Below are positions 17,530 to 27,185 of a stretch of 64,000 bases of DNA, one piece after another. The stretch's first letter is position 1, and the number at the start of each line of letters is the position of its first letter. The position numbers and the translations under genes were made by a program. The DNA is from Acinetobacter suaedae (GTDB lineage: Bacteria; Pseudomonadota; Gammaproteobacteria; Pseudomonadales; Moraxellaceae): NCBI RefSeq assembly GCF_008630915.1, contig NZ_CP043909.1, forward strand, positions 1,302,001 to 1,366,000, given 5' to 3'. The notes below the pieces were generated by a model, which saw only the letters and a list, made by a program, of their open reading frames with translations, made no database searches and was not told where the DNA came from.

Positions 17530-19203
17530 GTGACAACGACAACAAAATTTCGTGACGTAGAAATTCGCGCACCACGTGGTACACAGCTCAGTGCTAAAAG
17601 TTGGTTAACTGAAGCGCCGTTACGCATGCTGATGAATAATCTTGACCCTGATGTTGCAGAAAATCCGAAAGAGCTTGTTGTTTACGGTGGGATTGGACGA
17701 GCAGCACGTAATTGGGAATGCTTTGATAAGATCGTTGAAACATTAAAAACACTCGAAGCGGATGAAACCCTATTGGTTCAATCAGGGAAACCTGTCGGCG
17801 TGTTCAAAACCCATAAAGATGCGCCACGTGTTCTGATTGCGAACTCGAATTTGGTTCCGCATTGGGCGAATTGGGAACATTTCAATGAGCTAGATGCAAA
17901 AGGTTTGGCGATGTACGGTCAAATGACAGCAGGTTCATGGATCTACATTGGTAGCCAAGGCATCGTACAAGGTACATACGAAACTTTTGTAGAAGCAGGT
18001 CGTCAACATTACAACGGTGATTTAACAGGTCGTTGGGTACTCACTGCTGGTTTAGGTGGTATGGGTGGTGCTCAACCATTAGCAGCAACATTGGCAGGTG
18101 CTTGTTCACTGAATATTGAATGCCAACAAACTAGTATCGATTTCCGTTTACGTACGCGTTATGTTGATGAGCAAGCAACAGATTTAGATGATGCGCTCGC
18201 ACGTATTGAAAAATACACCAAAGAAGGTAAAGCTGTTTCGATCGCATTGCATGGTAATGCAGCAGAAATTTTACCTGAATTAGTTCGTCGCGGTGTACGT
18301 CCTGATATGGTCACTGACCAAACCAGTGCACATGATCCACTTAATGGTTATTTGCCAGTGGGTTGGACATGGGAAGAGTACCGTGAGCGTGCTAAAACTG
18401 AACCAGAAGTTGTGGTAAAAGCGGCTAAACAATCTATGGCAAAGCATGTCCAAGCGATGCTTGATTTCCAAAAAATGGGTGTGCCAACATTTGACTATGG
18501 CAATAACATTCGTCAAATGGCACAAGAAGAAGGTGTTGCGAACGCTTTTGATTTCCCAGGTTTTGTTCCTGCTTATATTCGTCCATTGTTCTGTCGTGGT
18601 GTAGGTCCATTCCGTTGGGTTGCATTGTCTGGTGATCCAGAAGATATCTATAAAACAGATGCAAAAGTAAAAGAGTTAATCCCTGATGATGAGCATTTGC
18701 ATCGTTGGTTGGATATGGCGCGTGAACGTATTAGCTTCCAAGGTCTACCAGCACGTATTTGTTGGGTCGGTTTAGGTTTACGTGCAAAACTCGGTTTAGC
18801 TTTTAATGAAATGGTTCGCAGTGGTGAACTTTCTGCGCCGATCGTCATTGGTCGTGATCATTTAGATTCAGGTTCAGTATCAAGTCCGAATCGTGAAACA
18901 GAAGCGATGCAAGATGGTTCAGATGCAGTATCAGATTGGCCATTATTAAATGCGCTCTTGAACACCGCAGGTGGCGCAACTTGGGTATCGCTGCATCATG
19001 GTGGTGGTGTAGGTATGGGGTTCTCTCAACACTCTGGTGTCGTGATTGTATGTGATGGTACTGATGAAGCAGCAGCACGTATTGCACGTGTATTGACCAA
19101 TGACCCTGCAACAGGAGTGATGCGTCATGCAGATGCAGGTTATGACATTGCGATTGATTGTGCTAAAGAGCAAGGTTTGAACTTGCCAATGATTACTCAA
19201 TAA
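17530..19203 (+). CDS. hutU: Urocanate hydratase
   Basis: 557 residues, the usual length, converting urocanate to imidazolone propionate with tightly bound NAD. Recognised from [18 protein letters not shown], the NAD-region [18 protein letters not shown], and the C-terminal [16 protein letters not shown]. The start is GTG at 17530, placed by GAAAGGAG a few bases upstream; no upstream ATG fits. It is the second step of histidine breakdown, with hutH directly downstream. Confidence 0.97.
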   Translation: MTTTTKFRDVEIRAPRGTQLSAKSWLTEAPLRMLMNNLDPDVAENPKELVVYGGIGRAARNWECFDKIVETLKTLEADETLLVQSGKPVGVFKTHKDAPRVLIANSNLVPHWANWEHFNELDAKGLAMYGQMTAGSWIYIGSQGIVQGTYETFVEAGRQHYNGDLTGRWVLTAGLGGMGGAQPLAATLAGACSLNIECQQTSIDFRLRTRYVDEQATDLDDALARIEKYTKEGKAVSIALHGNAAEILPELVRRGVRPDMVTDQTSAHDPLNGYLPVGWTWEEYRERAKTEPEVVVKAAKQSMAKHVQAMLDFQKMGVPTFDYGNNIRQMAQEEGVANAFDFPGFVPAYIRPLFCRGVGPFRWVALSGDPEDIYKTDAKVKELIPDDEHLHRWLDMARERISFQGLPARICWVGLGLRAKLGLAFNEMVRSGELSAPIVIGRDHLDSGSVSSPNRETEAMQDGSDAVSDWPLLNALLNTAGGATWVSLHHGGGVGMGFSQHSGVVIVCDGTDEAAARIARVLTNDPATGVMRHADAGYDIAIDCAKEQGLNLPMITQ

Positions 19204-19292
19204 AAAATCACTCAATCACATTTACGGCGTTTTTTGCAATTGTGTAAGAGGCGCTGTAAGAGAACAATATAGTTCAAAATAGGACACCAATC

Positions 19293-20831
19293 ATGGAACT
19301 TCTCATTCAACCCGGCAAATTAACGCTAGCAGATCTTCGCCAAGCTTATTTAAATCCGATTAAAGTTAAACTTGATGAAAGTGCATCGGCTGCGATAGAG
19401 GCCAGCGTTGCTTGCGTGGAAAAAATTGTCAATGAAGGTCGTACTGCCTACGGGATTAATACAGGCTTTGGCTTGCTTGCCTCAACGAAAATTGCGCCTG
19501 AAGATTTAGAGAAACTACAACGTTCATTGGTTCTTTCGCACGCTGCAGGGGTTGGCGAGCCATTAGATGATGCAATGGTTCGTTTAATCATGTTGCTCAA
19601 AGCAAACAGCTTGGCACGTGGTTTCTCAGGTATTCGCCGTAAAGTAATTGATGCCATTATTGCGTTGATCAATGCGGAAGTCTATCCACATATTCCACTC
19701 AAAGGATCGGTTGGTGCTTCAGGTGATTTAGCCCCATTAGCACACATGTCATTGGTTTTATTAGGTGAGGGTAAAGCTCGCTATAAAGGTGAGTGGCTAT
19801 CTGCTGTTGATGCACTAAAAGCGGCTGGTTTAGAACCAATCTCTCTTGCGGCTAAAGAAGGTTTGGCCTTATTAAATGGTACACAAGTATCAACAGCGTA
19901 TGCGTTACGTGGTTTATTTGAAGCAGAAGATTTATTTGCAGCAGCTACGGTTTGTGGTGGTTTAAGCGTTGAAGCAATGTTGGGTTCACGTGCACCATTT
20001 GATGCTCGTATCCATGAAGCACGTGGTCAACGTGGGCAAATCGATGTTGCTGCGGCTTATCGTGACTTATTGACTGACTCAAGTGAAATTGCCCACTCAC
20101 ATGAAGATTGCAGCAAAGTTCAAGATCCATATTCACTGCGTTGCCAACCTCAAGTGATGGGTGCTTGTTTGACCCAAATTCGTCAAGCAGCGGAAGTATT
20201 AGAAATTGAATCAAATGCTGTGTCGGATAATCCACTGGTTTTCGCTGCTGAAGGTGATGTGATTTCAGGTGGTAATTTCCATGCTGAGCCTGTTGCGATG
20301 GCAGCAGATAATTTGGCATTGGCAATTGCAGAAATTGGTTCACTGTCTGAACGTCGTATTTCGATGATGATGGACCGCCATATGTCACAGCTTCCACCGT
20401 TCTTAGTTGCCAATGGTGGGGTCAATTCAGGATTTATGATTGCTCAAGTCACAGCCGCAGCTTTGGCAAGTGACAACAAAGCTTTAGCGCATCCTGCAAG
20501 TGTAGATAGTTTGCCAACTTCAGCAAACCAAGAAGACCATGTTTCTATGGCACCAAATGCAGGCAAACGTTTATGGTATATGGCTGATAATGTTCGTGGC
20601 ATCTTGGCAGTGGAGTGGTTAGGTGCCTGTCAAGGTCTTGATTTCCGTGAAGGTTTAAAAAGCTCTCCGAAACTTGAACGTGCGCGTAAAGTGTTGCGTG
20701 ATCAAGTGCCGTATTACAGTGAAGATCGTTTTTTTGCTCCTGATATTGAACAAGCAAGTGAGTTACTCGCAAGTGGTTGTTTGAATGAGCTCATTCTCCC
20801 AAATTTGTTACCGAGTTTAGTTAAAGCTTAA
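19293..20831 (+). CDS. hutH: Histidine ammonia-lyase
   Basis: 512 residues. The autocatalytic MIO cofactor triad Ala-Ser-Gly is in [15 protein letters not shown] at about residues 142-156, and further family motifs are [14 protein letters not shown] and [12 protein letters not shown]. It deaminates histidine to urocanate, the first step. It lies 89 bases after hutU on the same strand. A 12-bp hairpin follows before hutI. Confidence 0.97.
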   Translation: MELLIQPGKLTLADLRQAYLNPIKVKLDESASAAIEASVACVEKIVNEGRTAYGINTGFGLLASTKIAPEDLEKLQRSLVLSHAAGVGEPLDDAMVRLIMLLKANSLARGFSGIRRKVIDAIIALINAEVYPHIPLKGSVGASGDLAPLAHMSLVLLGEGKARYKGEWLSAVDALKAAGLEPISLAAKEGLALLNGTQVSTAYALRGLFEAEDLFAAATVCGGLSVEAMLGSRAPFDARIHEARGQRGQIDVAAAYRDLLTDSSEIAHSHEDCSKVQDPYSLRCQPQVMGACLTQIRQAAEVLEIESNAVSDNPLVFAAEGDVISGGNFHAEPVAMAADNLALAIAEIGSLSERRISMMMDRHMSQLPPFLVANGGVNSGFMIAQVTAAALASDNKALAHPASVDSLPTSANQEDHVSMAPNAGKRLWYMADNVRGILAVEWLGACQGLDFREGLKSSPKLERARKVLRDQVPYYSEDRFFAPDIEQASELLASGCLNELILPNLLPSLVKA

Positions 20832-20857
20832 TCAATAGAACTAGAACATGAAAGACA

Positions 20858-20890
20858 AAATAGCCTAAGTAGTTAATGCTTGGGCTATTT
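20858..20890 (+). terminator. Intercistronic hairpin between hutH and hutI
   Basis: AAATAGCCTAAG pairs with CTTGGGCTATTT over 12 bp (one G-U) with a nine-base loop. Only three T end the stem, and hutI's GAGG ribosome site begins at the next base, so partial termination, RNA processing or mRNA stabilisation are all possible. Confidence 0.5.
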
Positions 20891-20902
20891 GAGGATAAAT
20901 GC

Positions 20903-22111
20903 ATGAAAAAGCTTTGGAAAAACTGTCATATTGCCACGATGCAAAATGGACAATATTCCAGTATAGAAAATGCAGCCATGGTGACAGATGGAAAGCATAT
21001 TGATTGGATCGGTTTAGAAAAAGATGTACCTCAACTAGAGTTTGAAGAATCTATTGATCTCAATGGTGCATGGGTCACGCCTGGCATGATCGATTGTCAT
21101 ACCCATAGTGTTTTTGGGGGGAATCGTAGTGTTGAGTTCGAACAACGTTTACAAGGTGTGAGCTATGCGGAGATTGCTGCAAATGGTGGTGGGATCGCCA
21201 GTACTGTGCGGGCAACCCGTGAAGCAACTGAAGCGCAGTTACTTGAATCAGCGCTAAAACGTATTCGTTGCATGTTAAAAGAAGGTGTGACGACCATTGA
21301 AATCAAGTCAGGTTATGGCTTGGATTATGAAAATGAACGGAAAATGTTGCGTGTCATTCGTCAGATTGCACAAACATTACCTATGACTGTGAAAAGCACG
21401 TGCTTAGCTGCACATGCATTGCCGCCTGAATTTAAAGATCAAGGTGATGCCTATATTGAGCATATTTGTACAGAAATGTTGCCCAAACTGCATCAAGAAG
21501 GGCTTGTCGATGCTGTTGATGCGTTCTGTGAGTATTTAGCATTTTCACCTGAACAAGTTGAGCGTGTATTTAAAACAGCGAAAACATTAAATCTTCCAAT
21601 TAAATTGCATGCAGAACAGCTTTCTTCATTGGGTGGTTCAAGTTTAGCTGCACGTTACCATGCATTATCTGCTGATCACTTAGAGTTCATGACGGAAGAT
21701 GATGTTAAGGCAATGGCTGAGACTGGAACGGTTGCTGTGCTATTGCCCGGTGCATTTTATTTTTTGAGAGAAACCCAACTTCCGCCATTAGAAAGCCTGC
21801 ATAAGCATGGTGTTCGGATTGCATTATCTAGCGATTTGAATCCAGGAACTTCACCAGCTTTGTCCTTACGTTTGATGTTGAATATGGGCAGTACTTTGTT
21901 TCGTTTAACGCCTGAACAAGCCTTGGCGGGTGTCACGATTCATGCCGCTCATGCATTAGGTTTACAGGCAACACACGGCAGCTTAGAACAGGGAAAATAT
22001 GCGGATTTTATTGCATGGGATATTGAGCACCCTTCTGAAATTGTGTATTGGCTCGGCGGTGATTTAAGCAAAAGAATCGTACGACACGGTACTGAAATTT
22101 CGATCAGCTAA
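20903..22111 (+). CDS. hutI: Imidazolonepropionase
   Basis: 402 residues from the ATG at 20903, which has GAGG eight bases upstream; a longer frame begins at 20876 but its start lies inside the hairpin. The enzyme opens imidazolone propionate to N-formimino-glutamate. Amidohydrolase motifs are [16 protein letters not shown] (HxH metal site), [18 protein letters not shown] and [11 protein letters not shown]. It lies 71 bases after hutH with no permease gene between them. Confidence 0.96.
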   Translation: MKKLWKNCHIATMQNGQYSSIENAAMVTDGKHIDWIGLEKDVPQLEFEESIDLNGAWVTPGMIDCHTHSVFGGNRSVEFEQRLQGVSYAEIAANGGGIASTVRATREATEAQLLESALKRIRCMLKEGVTTIEIKSGYGLDYENERKMLRVIRQIAQTLPMTVKSTCLAAHALPPEFKDQGDAYIEHICTEMLPKLHQEGLVDAVDAFCEYLAFSPEQVERVFKTAKTLNLPIKLHAEQLSSLGGSSLAARYHALSADHLEFMTEDDVKAMAETGTVAVLLPGAFYFLRETQLPPLESLHKHGVRIALSSDLNPGTSPALSLRLMLNMGSTLFRLTPEQALAGVTIHAAHALGLQATHGSLEQGKYADFIAWDIEHPSEIVYWLGGDLSKRIVRHGTEISIS

Positions 22112-22141
22112 GTGCATAACATTTAAGTAGCGATATTAATT

Positions 22142-23062
22142 ATGGATCATTCATTTAAGTGGCAAGGAAGAAATGATGGAGAAGGTGAGGCACATTTACG
22201 TATCCATCAGGTGGTCAATACCAGTCAACACGCCACATATGCATTCATTGGCTTTAGTTCAGATGAAGGCGTAAAGCGAAATAAAGGTCGTGTCGGTGCT
22301 GCGGATGCGCCAGATCTGATTCGTGCGCAATTGGCGAATTTACCTGTGCACCAACCTGTCACAATTGCTGATCTTGGAACCGTCGTTTGTGATAGTGGTA
22401 AGTTGGAGACCGCACAGGCTGAATTGGCTGATCAGGTTGAACGTTGTTTGAAACAGGGCATGAAACCGATCGTCTTAGGCGGTGGGCATGAGGTTGCTTT
22501 TGGTAGTTTTTCAGGTTTGTTTCAATATATTCAAAATCACGAGCCAAATAAAAAGATTGGAATTATCAATTTCGATGCCCATTTTGATCTTCGTGAAGCA
22601 GAGCAAGTCACTTCAGGCACGCCTTTTCTCAATGCAGCAACATTATCAGCACAACATCAGCAAGAATTTCATTATCTATGCATTGGTGTGGCGAAGCATT
22701 CAAATACCAAAATTTTGTTTGAAACAGCAGATCGTTTGAACAGTACTTATATTTACGATAATGAATTACAACAGAAAAATGTCGAAAATATAATCTTAAA
22801 AATACAAAAATTTATCGGAAAAGTTGACTATTTGTATATTACAGTTGACCTTGATGTATTTAGTGCTAGCATTGCGCCGGGTGTAAGCGCACCGGCGGTA
22901 AAAGGAGTTGATTTATCGGTATTTGATCCATTATTAGAAGCCATTAAGGAAACCGGCAAAATTAAAGTTTTTGATGTGGCTGAATGTAATCCACGGTTCG
23001 ATTTGGATAGCAGAACTGCCAAATTAGCCGCTTATATAATTTTTAACTATATATTTGATTGA
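22142..23062 (+). CDS. hutG: Formimidoylglutamase (arginase family)
   Basis: 306 residues of the ureohydrolase fold. Manganese-binding motifs are GGGHEVAFG, NFDAHFDLR and TVDLDVFSASIAPGVSAPA. It splits N-formimino-glutamate into glutamate and formamide, so this strain uses the four-step hut route and needs neither HutF nor N-formylglutamate deformylase. It follows hutI by 30 bases. Confidence 0.94.
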   Translation: MDHSFKWQGRNDGEGEAHLRIHQVVNTSQHATYAFIGFSSDEGVKRNKGRVGAADAPDLIRAQLANLPVHQPVTIADLGTVVCDSGKLETAQAELADQVERCLKQGMKPIVLGGGHEVAFGSFSGLFQYIQNHEPNKKIGIINFDAHFDLREAEQVTSGTPFLNAATLSAQHQQEFHYLCIGVAKHSNTKILFETADRLNSTYIYDNELQQKNVENIILKIQKFIGKVDYLYITVDLDVFSASIAPGVSAPAVKGVDLSVFDPLLEAIKETGKIKVFDVAECNPRFDLDSRTAKLAAYIIFNYIFD

Positions 23063-23064
23063 TG

Positions 23065-23076
23065 GTTCACGTGAAC
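23065..23076. promoter_or_regulatory. Perfect 12-bp palindrome before glutamate dehydrogenase
   Basis: GTTCACGTGAAC is its own reverse complement. It lies in the 36-base gap between the hutG stop and the dehydrogenase start, just before its AAGGATAAGG ribosome region. It could be an operator for a separate promoter or chance. Confidence 0.3.
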
Positions 23077-23098
23077 TTATCAAAAGGATAAGGCAAAA

Positions 23099-24370
23099 AT
23101 GTCTAATTTATCTTATATCTCTCAAAATAACGGTCCATGGTCAACCTACCTCGAGCAAATCGATCGTGTTGCTCCTCACTTAGAACATTTAAAAGACTAT
23201 ATTGACACGCTTAAGCGTCCAAAACGTGCGCTTATCGTGGATGTGCCAATTGTAATGGATGATGGTACGATCCAGCATTTTGAAGGCTATCGTGTACAAC
23301 ACAACCTATCGCGTGGTCCAGGTAAAGGTGGTATCCGTTTCCATCCAGATGTTGACCTAAATGAAGTCATGGCACTTTCAGCGTGGATGACGATTAAAAC
23401 TGCTGTTTTAAATCTTCCTTTCGGTGGTGCAAAAGGTGGTGTACGTGTTGATCCACGTAAACTTTCTCCACGTGAGTTAGAGCGTTTAACACGTCGTTAT
23501 ACCAGTGAAATCAGTCATATCATTGGGCCTCAAAAAGATATTCCTGCTCCAGATGTAGGTACCAATCCAAACGTAATGGGTTGGATCATGGATACTTATT
23601 CATCTGGTCAAGGTCATACTGTAACAGGTGTTGTAACAGGCAAACCTGTACATTTGGGTGGTTCTTTAGGTCGTATTAAAGCAACGGGACGTGGTGTATT
23701 TATTACAGGTCAACAAGTTGCAGATAAGATTAAATTACCACTTGATGGTGCGAAAATTGCGGTGCAAGGTTTTGGTAATGTAGGTAGTGAAGCAGCATAT
23801 TTATTTGCTGAATCAAAATCTAAAATCGTAACCATCCAGGACCATACAGGTACGATTTATAATCCTGAAGGCATTAACCTTGAAGAGTTAAAAGTTTATC
23901 TTAAAACAAATCAAGGTGTGGGTGGTTTTGCTGGTGCGCAAGCGATCAGTGATGAAGCATTCTGGGACGTAGAGATGGACATCTTAATTCCTGCTGCTTT
24001 AGAAGGCCAGATCACTATTGAGCGCGCACAAAAATTAACTGCAAAACTTGTACTTGAAGGTGCAAACGGTCCAACTTATCCAGAAGCAGATGATATTTTA
24101 GTTCAACGTGGTATCACCGTTGTTCCTGACGTTATCTGTAATGCGGGTGGTGTAACCGTTTCTTACTTTGAATGGGTTCAAGATATGTCGAGCTACTTCT
24201 GGTCAGAAGAAGAAATCAATGAACGTCTTGATAAACTCATGATTCAAGCGATTAATGATGTGTGGACGACAGCAAACGAGAAAGTATGTACGCTTAGAAC
24301 AGCTGCATTTATTCTTGGTTGTGAGCGTATCTTAAAAGCGCGTATGGAACGTGGTATTTTCCCTGGTTAA
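23099..24370 (+). CDS. gdhA: Glutamate dehydrogenase
   Basis: 423 residues of the Glu/Leu/Phe/Val dehydrogenase family. The substrate-binding region [18 protein letters not shown] and the catalytic-lysine segment [14 protein letters not shown] are followed by the Rossmann motif [12 protein letters not shown]. The short hexameric form of about 420 residues usually prefers NAD, but cofactor choice is not certain. It follows hutG by 36 bases, so it probably oxidises the glutamate released from histidine to 2-oxoglutarate and ammonia. A strong terminator follows. Confidence 0.92.
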   Translation: MSNLSYISQNNGPWSTYLEQIDRVAPHLEHLKDYIDTLKRPKRALIVDVPIVMDDGTIQHFEGYRVQHNLSRGPGKGGIRFHPDVDLNEVMALSAWMTIKTAVLNLPFGGAKGGVRVDPRKLSPRELERLTRRYTSEISHIIGPQKDIPAPDVGTNPNVMGWIMDTYSSGQGHTVTGVVTGKPVHLGGSLGRIKATGRGVFITGQQVADKIKLPLDGAKIAVQGFGNVGSEAAYLFAESKSKIVTIQDHTGTIYNPEGINLEELKVYLKTNQGVGGFAGAQAISDEAFWDVEMDILIPAALEGQITIERAQKLTAKLVLEGANGPTYPEADDILVQRGITVVPDVICNAGGVTVSYFEWVQDMSSYFWSEEEINERLDKLMIQAINDVWTTANEKVCTLRTAAFILGCERILKARMERGIFPG

Positions 24371-24388
24371 TTGATAACTCGGTGAATC

Positions 24389-24427
24389 AAAACGCTCTTA
24401 AGCTAAATGGCTTAAGGGCGTTTTTTT
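24389..24427 (+). terminator. Rho-independent terminator of the hut-gdh unit
   Basis: A 15-bp stem (24389-24403 with 24410-24424, one G-U pair), a six-base loop and seven T. It lies 18 bases after the dehydrogenase stop. Confidence 0.88.
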
Positions 24428-24438
24428 ATGGGATTGGG

Positions 24439-25845
24439 CTAGATTGCATCTTGAACAGCTTGAATAAATTGATCTACTGCATATTGAATATGCACTGTCC
24501 ATTCAAAAGAGCAATTCATTCGAATAAAGTGTTGATGTGAAGGTAGTACATTAAAGAGCGGACTTGGCGCGATTCCAATCTGTTGTTGGATCAGCTGTTC
24601 ATAGATTTGCATACTGTTGACTTTGTCAGGCAGTTGAATCCATAGAAAATAGCCACTTGGGTAGTTAAAGACTTTGCAGCCTTTGGGTAAATGATGTTTG
24701 AGATATTGAAAAAATTGCTTTTTATTCTTTTCTAGAGCACGTCTAAGCGTTCTCAAATGCTTTTCATAATGATGATGTGATAAGAACTCAACCAATGCAT
24801 TTTGAATCAGTGCATTCGCAGAAATAGTACTCATCAATTGTAAATGTTGGATGTGTTCTGAGAACTTACCTGCATAAACCCAGCCTATACGAAAGCCAGA
24901 GCCTAGGGTCTTGGAGAAAGATGAACAGTGTAAGACAAAGTTTTGTTGATCAAAATATTTCATGGGCAGTGGTTTTTGAGCACCATAGAACAACTCTTCA
25001 TAGACATCATCTTCGATTAAATGAATTTGGTGCTCGTGTAAAAGCTTGGCAATTTTATACTTAGTCTCGTTACTGACTGTGAAGCCAATCGGGTTATGAG
25101 CATTGAGCATGAACCAACAGACTTTAATTGGATAATCTCGAATCACTTGCTCAAAAGCCTCAAGATCAAAGCCATGTAGGGGATGTTCAGGCAGGGTGAT
25201 GACCTTCAAACCTAAACGTTCAGCCGCTTGCCATGCACCATAGAAAATTGTTTGCTGCAACAGAATATAATCACCAGGTTGCGTGATGGTCTGTAGTGAT
25301 AAATTTAAAGCTTCCAAGCCCCCAGATGTGATAACGATATCATCAGCATCGGTTGGTATGCCTTGCATACAATAGCGCTGAGCAATCAGTTTTCTTAAGG
25401 CAAAATTTCCCGGTGGCAGATTGGAAGTTTGATCATAACTTTGCCGATTGCGAGAGAGCTGTCCCATGATTTGAATTAATTTGGGTGGATAGAGCAATTG
25501 GCTGTCTGGAAACGCTGATCCTAAGGGACAGATTTGATCCGACTGAATCGACTTTAGATATTTAAATACTAGCGAGTTGATTTCAATTTTGGGATTTAAT
25601 GACACCACAGTGGAGGCTTGTGGAATATGTTGATGACTTTGTTCAGCAACGAAATAACCCGATTTTTCTTTTGAATAAATTAAGCCCTGTGCTTCTAGTT
25701 CTTGATAAGCATTCATTACTGTAATGAGACTAAAACCAGATCGTTGGACTTGTTCTCGTAAGGACGGCAATTTGCTATGGGGTTCCCATGATCCATTTTC
25801 GATGAGAAGTTTCAGCTGATGTGCTAACTGTTCTGATTTATACAT
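24439..25845 (-). CDS. MocR-type regulator (GntR helix-turn-helix fused to aminotransferase domain)
   Basis: 468 residues. The N-terminal GntR winged helix (LPSLREQVQRSGFSLITVMNAYQELEAQGLIYSKEKSGYFV) is followed by a fold-type I aminotransferase domain with the PLP-lysine motif SSFSKTLGSGFRIGWV and upstream HNPIGFT. Such proteins are usually PLP-dependent transcription regulators (PdxR, GabR types), not enzymes. It is convergent with gdhA and divergent from the unknown gene at 26066. Its target is not evident. Confidence 0.88.
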   Translation of the reverse strand: MYKSEQLAHQLKLLIENGSWEPHSKLPSLREQVQRSGFSLITVMNAYQELEAQGLIYSKEKSGYFVAEQSHQHIPQASTVVSLNPKIEINSLVFKYLKSIQSDQICPLGSAFPDSQLLYPPKLIQIMGQLSRNRQSYDQTSNLPPGNFALRKLIAQRYCMQGIPTDADDIVITSGGLEALNLSLQTITQPGDYILLQQTIFYGAWQAAERLGLKVITLPEHPLHGFDLEAFEQVIRDYPIKVCWFMLNAHNPIGFTVSNETKYKIAKLLHEHQIHLIEDDVYEELFYGAQKPLPMKYFDQQNFVLHCSSFSKTLGSGFRIGWVYAGKFSEHIQHLQLMSTISANALIQNALVEFLSHHHYEKHLRTLRRALEKNKKQFFQYLKHHLPKGCKVFNYPSGYFLWIQLPDKVNSMQIYEQLIQQQIGIAPSPLFNVLPSHQHFIRMNCSFEWTVHIQYAVDQFIQAVQDAI

Positions 25846-26065
25846 AAAATACCCAGATCAAACTTTTCTGTTTATGAGTAATGCCTTTTATATAAATAAT
25901 TTTATAACAGATAAATGAAAAAGAAATGATCTGTTATATTTTTTTAGTAAAACTCTGTAGCTACTTATCAATTTGTATTCATTGCACAATAAAGCCATCA
26001 ACCAAGCAGCTTGTTAGATTACTCAAAAAATAAGTTGCTGGATCTCAAGCTACTGATTCGGCTGG

Positions 26066-26911
26066 ATGGCATCAATGAAGTTTGTAACCCCAGAACTCAA
26101 TGCAATAACACGGCTTTTTCCAGAGCAGCACCCTTCTGAATGGATACAGCACAAGTTATGTCTAGAATATGTCAATTTAGAAGCGACGCTACTCAGAGCG
26201 AAAGTACTAAGAAACTTTTCTAAAGCGCGTGTCGTGTATATTGCGCAAGCCCAAATTGTTAAGAATGACAATAATCTTGCGTACTTATTTGCGCCATTGA
26301 TCATCGCCAACTTAAATCAATCTGTGATTTATACCACTTCGTACTCACTGTCTGTATTTAAGATTCTGAATCAATATTATCAATCAGATCGAAGTATTCA
26401 TTTAAAAATTGAAGAGGTGATACAAAGCCTCAACTTATATATCGATCTGGTTGATCAGCCGAGAAATGAAGAAGATTTCTTGTATCGGAGTTTGATTAAG
26501 GCCTTGTGTAGAACCGACGTTTCTGAAGTGTTTTTAATTACATATTTGCGTATCGATGAAGTACAGCTTTGCATCTTACAAGATTATTTTGAAATTAAAA
26601 TTCATGTGATCTATGCGGATAAACAGCGATCAGTTGTAAATGATGATTTGATTAATACTCGGAAATTATTGTTTAAAACCAAAGATGAGTTTCATCGAAA
26701 TCTTTGTGTATTGTTTTCTCAATTAAATACGTCGCTGATTGCTCAGACTGGTCAATTTAACCAGCAGCAAGCAATGCATCTCATTGAGGATATGTTTTAT
26801 TCGGAACATATCTTTGAAAAATTATCAGTTTATGGCGAATACATGCAAACACGTATTCAAAATGGTGCCAACTTTAAAGTTTTATCTACAAATGAGTTGT
26901 CACATCATTGA
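26066..26911 (+). CDS. Protein of unknown function at the head of the fdhF-like unit
   Basis: 281 residues that I do not recognise. There is no signal peptide or membrane segment; the composition suggests a soluble alpha/beta protein with many Leu, Ile, Asn and Gln. Two in-frame ATG codons stand at 26066 and 26075, with only a weak GGCTGG/GGATGG ribosome site, so the start is uncertain. It is followed after 27 bases by a small membrane protein and then by the molybdopterin oxidoreductase and fdhD, all on the same strand, so a role with that enzyme is possible. Confidence 0.7.
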   Translation: MASMKFVTPELNAITRLFPEQHPSEWIQHKLCLEYVNLEATLLRAKVLRNFSKARVVYIAQAQIVKNDNNLAYLFAPLIIANLNQSVIYTTSYSLSVFKILNQYYQSDRSIHLKIEEVIQSLNLYIDLVDQPRNEEDFLYRSLIKALCRTDVSEVFLITYLRIDEVQLCILQDYFEIKIHVIYADKQRSVVNDDLINTRKLLFKTKDEFHRNLCVLFSQLNTSLIAQTGQFNQQQAMHLIEDMFYSEHIFEKLSVYGEYMQTRIQNGANFKVLSTNELSHH

Positions 26912-26938
26912 GTTTAGGATTTAAAGAGGAGAGATTAT

Positions 26939-27097
26939 ATGTCTCAAGCACAATCAAAATTTCCGTATCTTACTGTTGGAATTAGTATTTTTCTAGGTTG
27001 CTTATTCCTACTGTTCTTCTTTTTAGCAGTAAGTCATCAACCTGATTATATGCCTTCACAGCAGCAAAAAAATGTTGAAGCTCAACAGTTAAAATAA
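26939..27097 (+). CDS. 52-residue single-pass membrane protein
   Basis: A short gene with a strong AGAGGAGAG ribosome site five bases before its ATG. The product starts MSQAQSKFPYLTV, has one hydrophobic helix at about residues 11-31 (rich in Phe and Leu), and ends in a polar, Gln-rich tail of about 20 residues. It lies between the unknown gene and the molybdopterin oxidoreductase. It may anchor or assist that enzyme at the membrane. I recognise no family. Confidence 0.72.
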   Translation: MSQAQSKFPYLTVGISIFLGCLFLLFFFLAVSHQPDYMPSQQQKNVEAQQLK

Positions 27098-27185
27098 TCA
27101 GACAAAACTTGAATAGTCAAGCAAGCTGCTTTCATGTTAATTCTACTTGTGTAGAAATGAGAAAAGCTCACATGAGGGCAGCTAG

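Noticed and set aside
20876..20902. Nine-codon extension of hutI
   Set aside because: Its start codon lies in the loop-stem of the intercistronic hairpin and has no ribosome site, while GAGG precedes the ATG at 20903.
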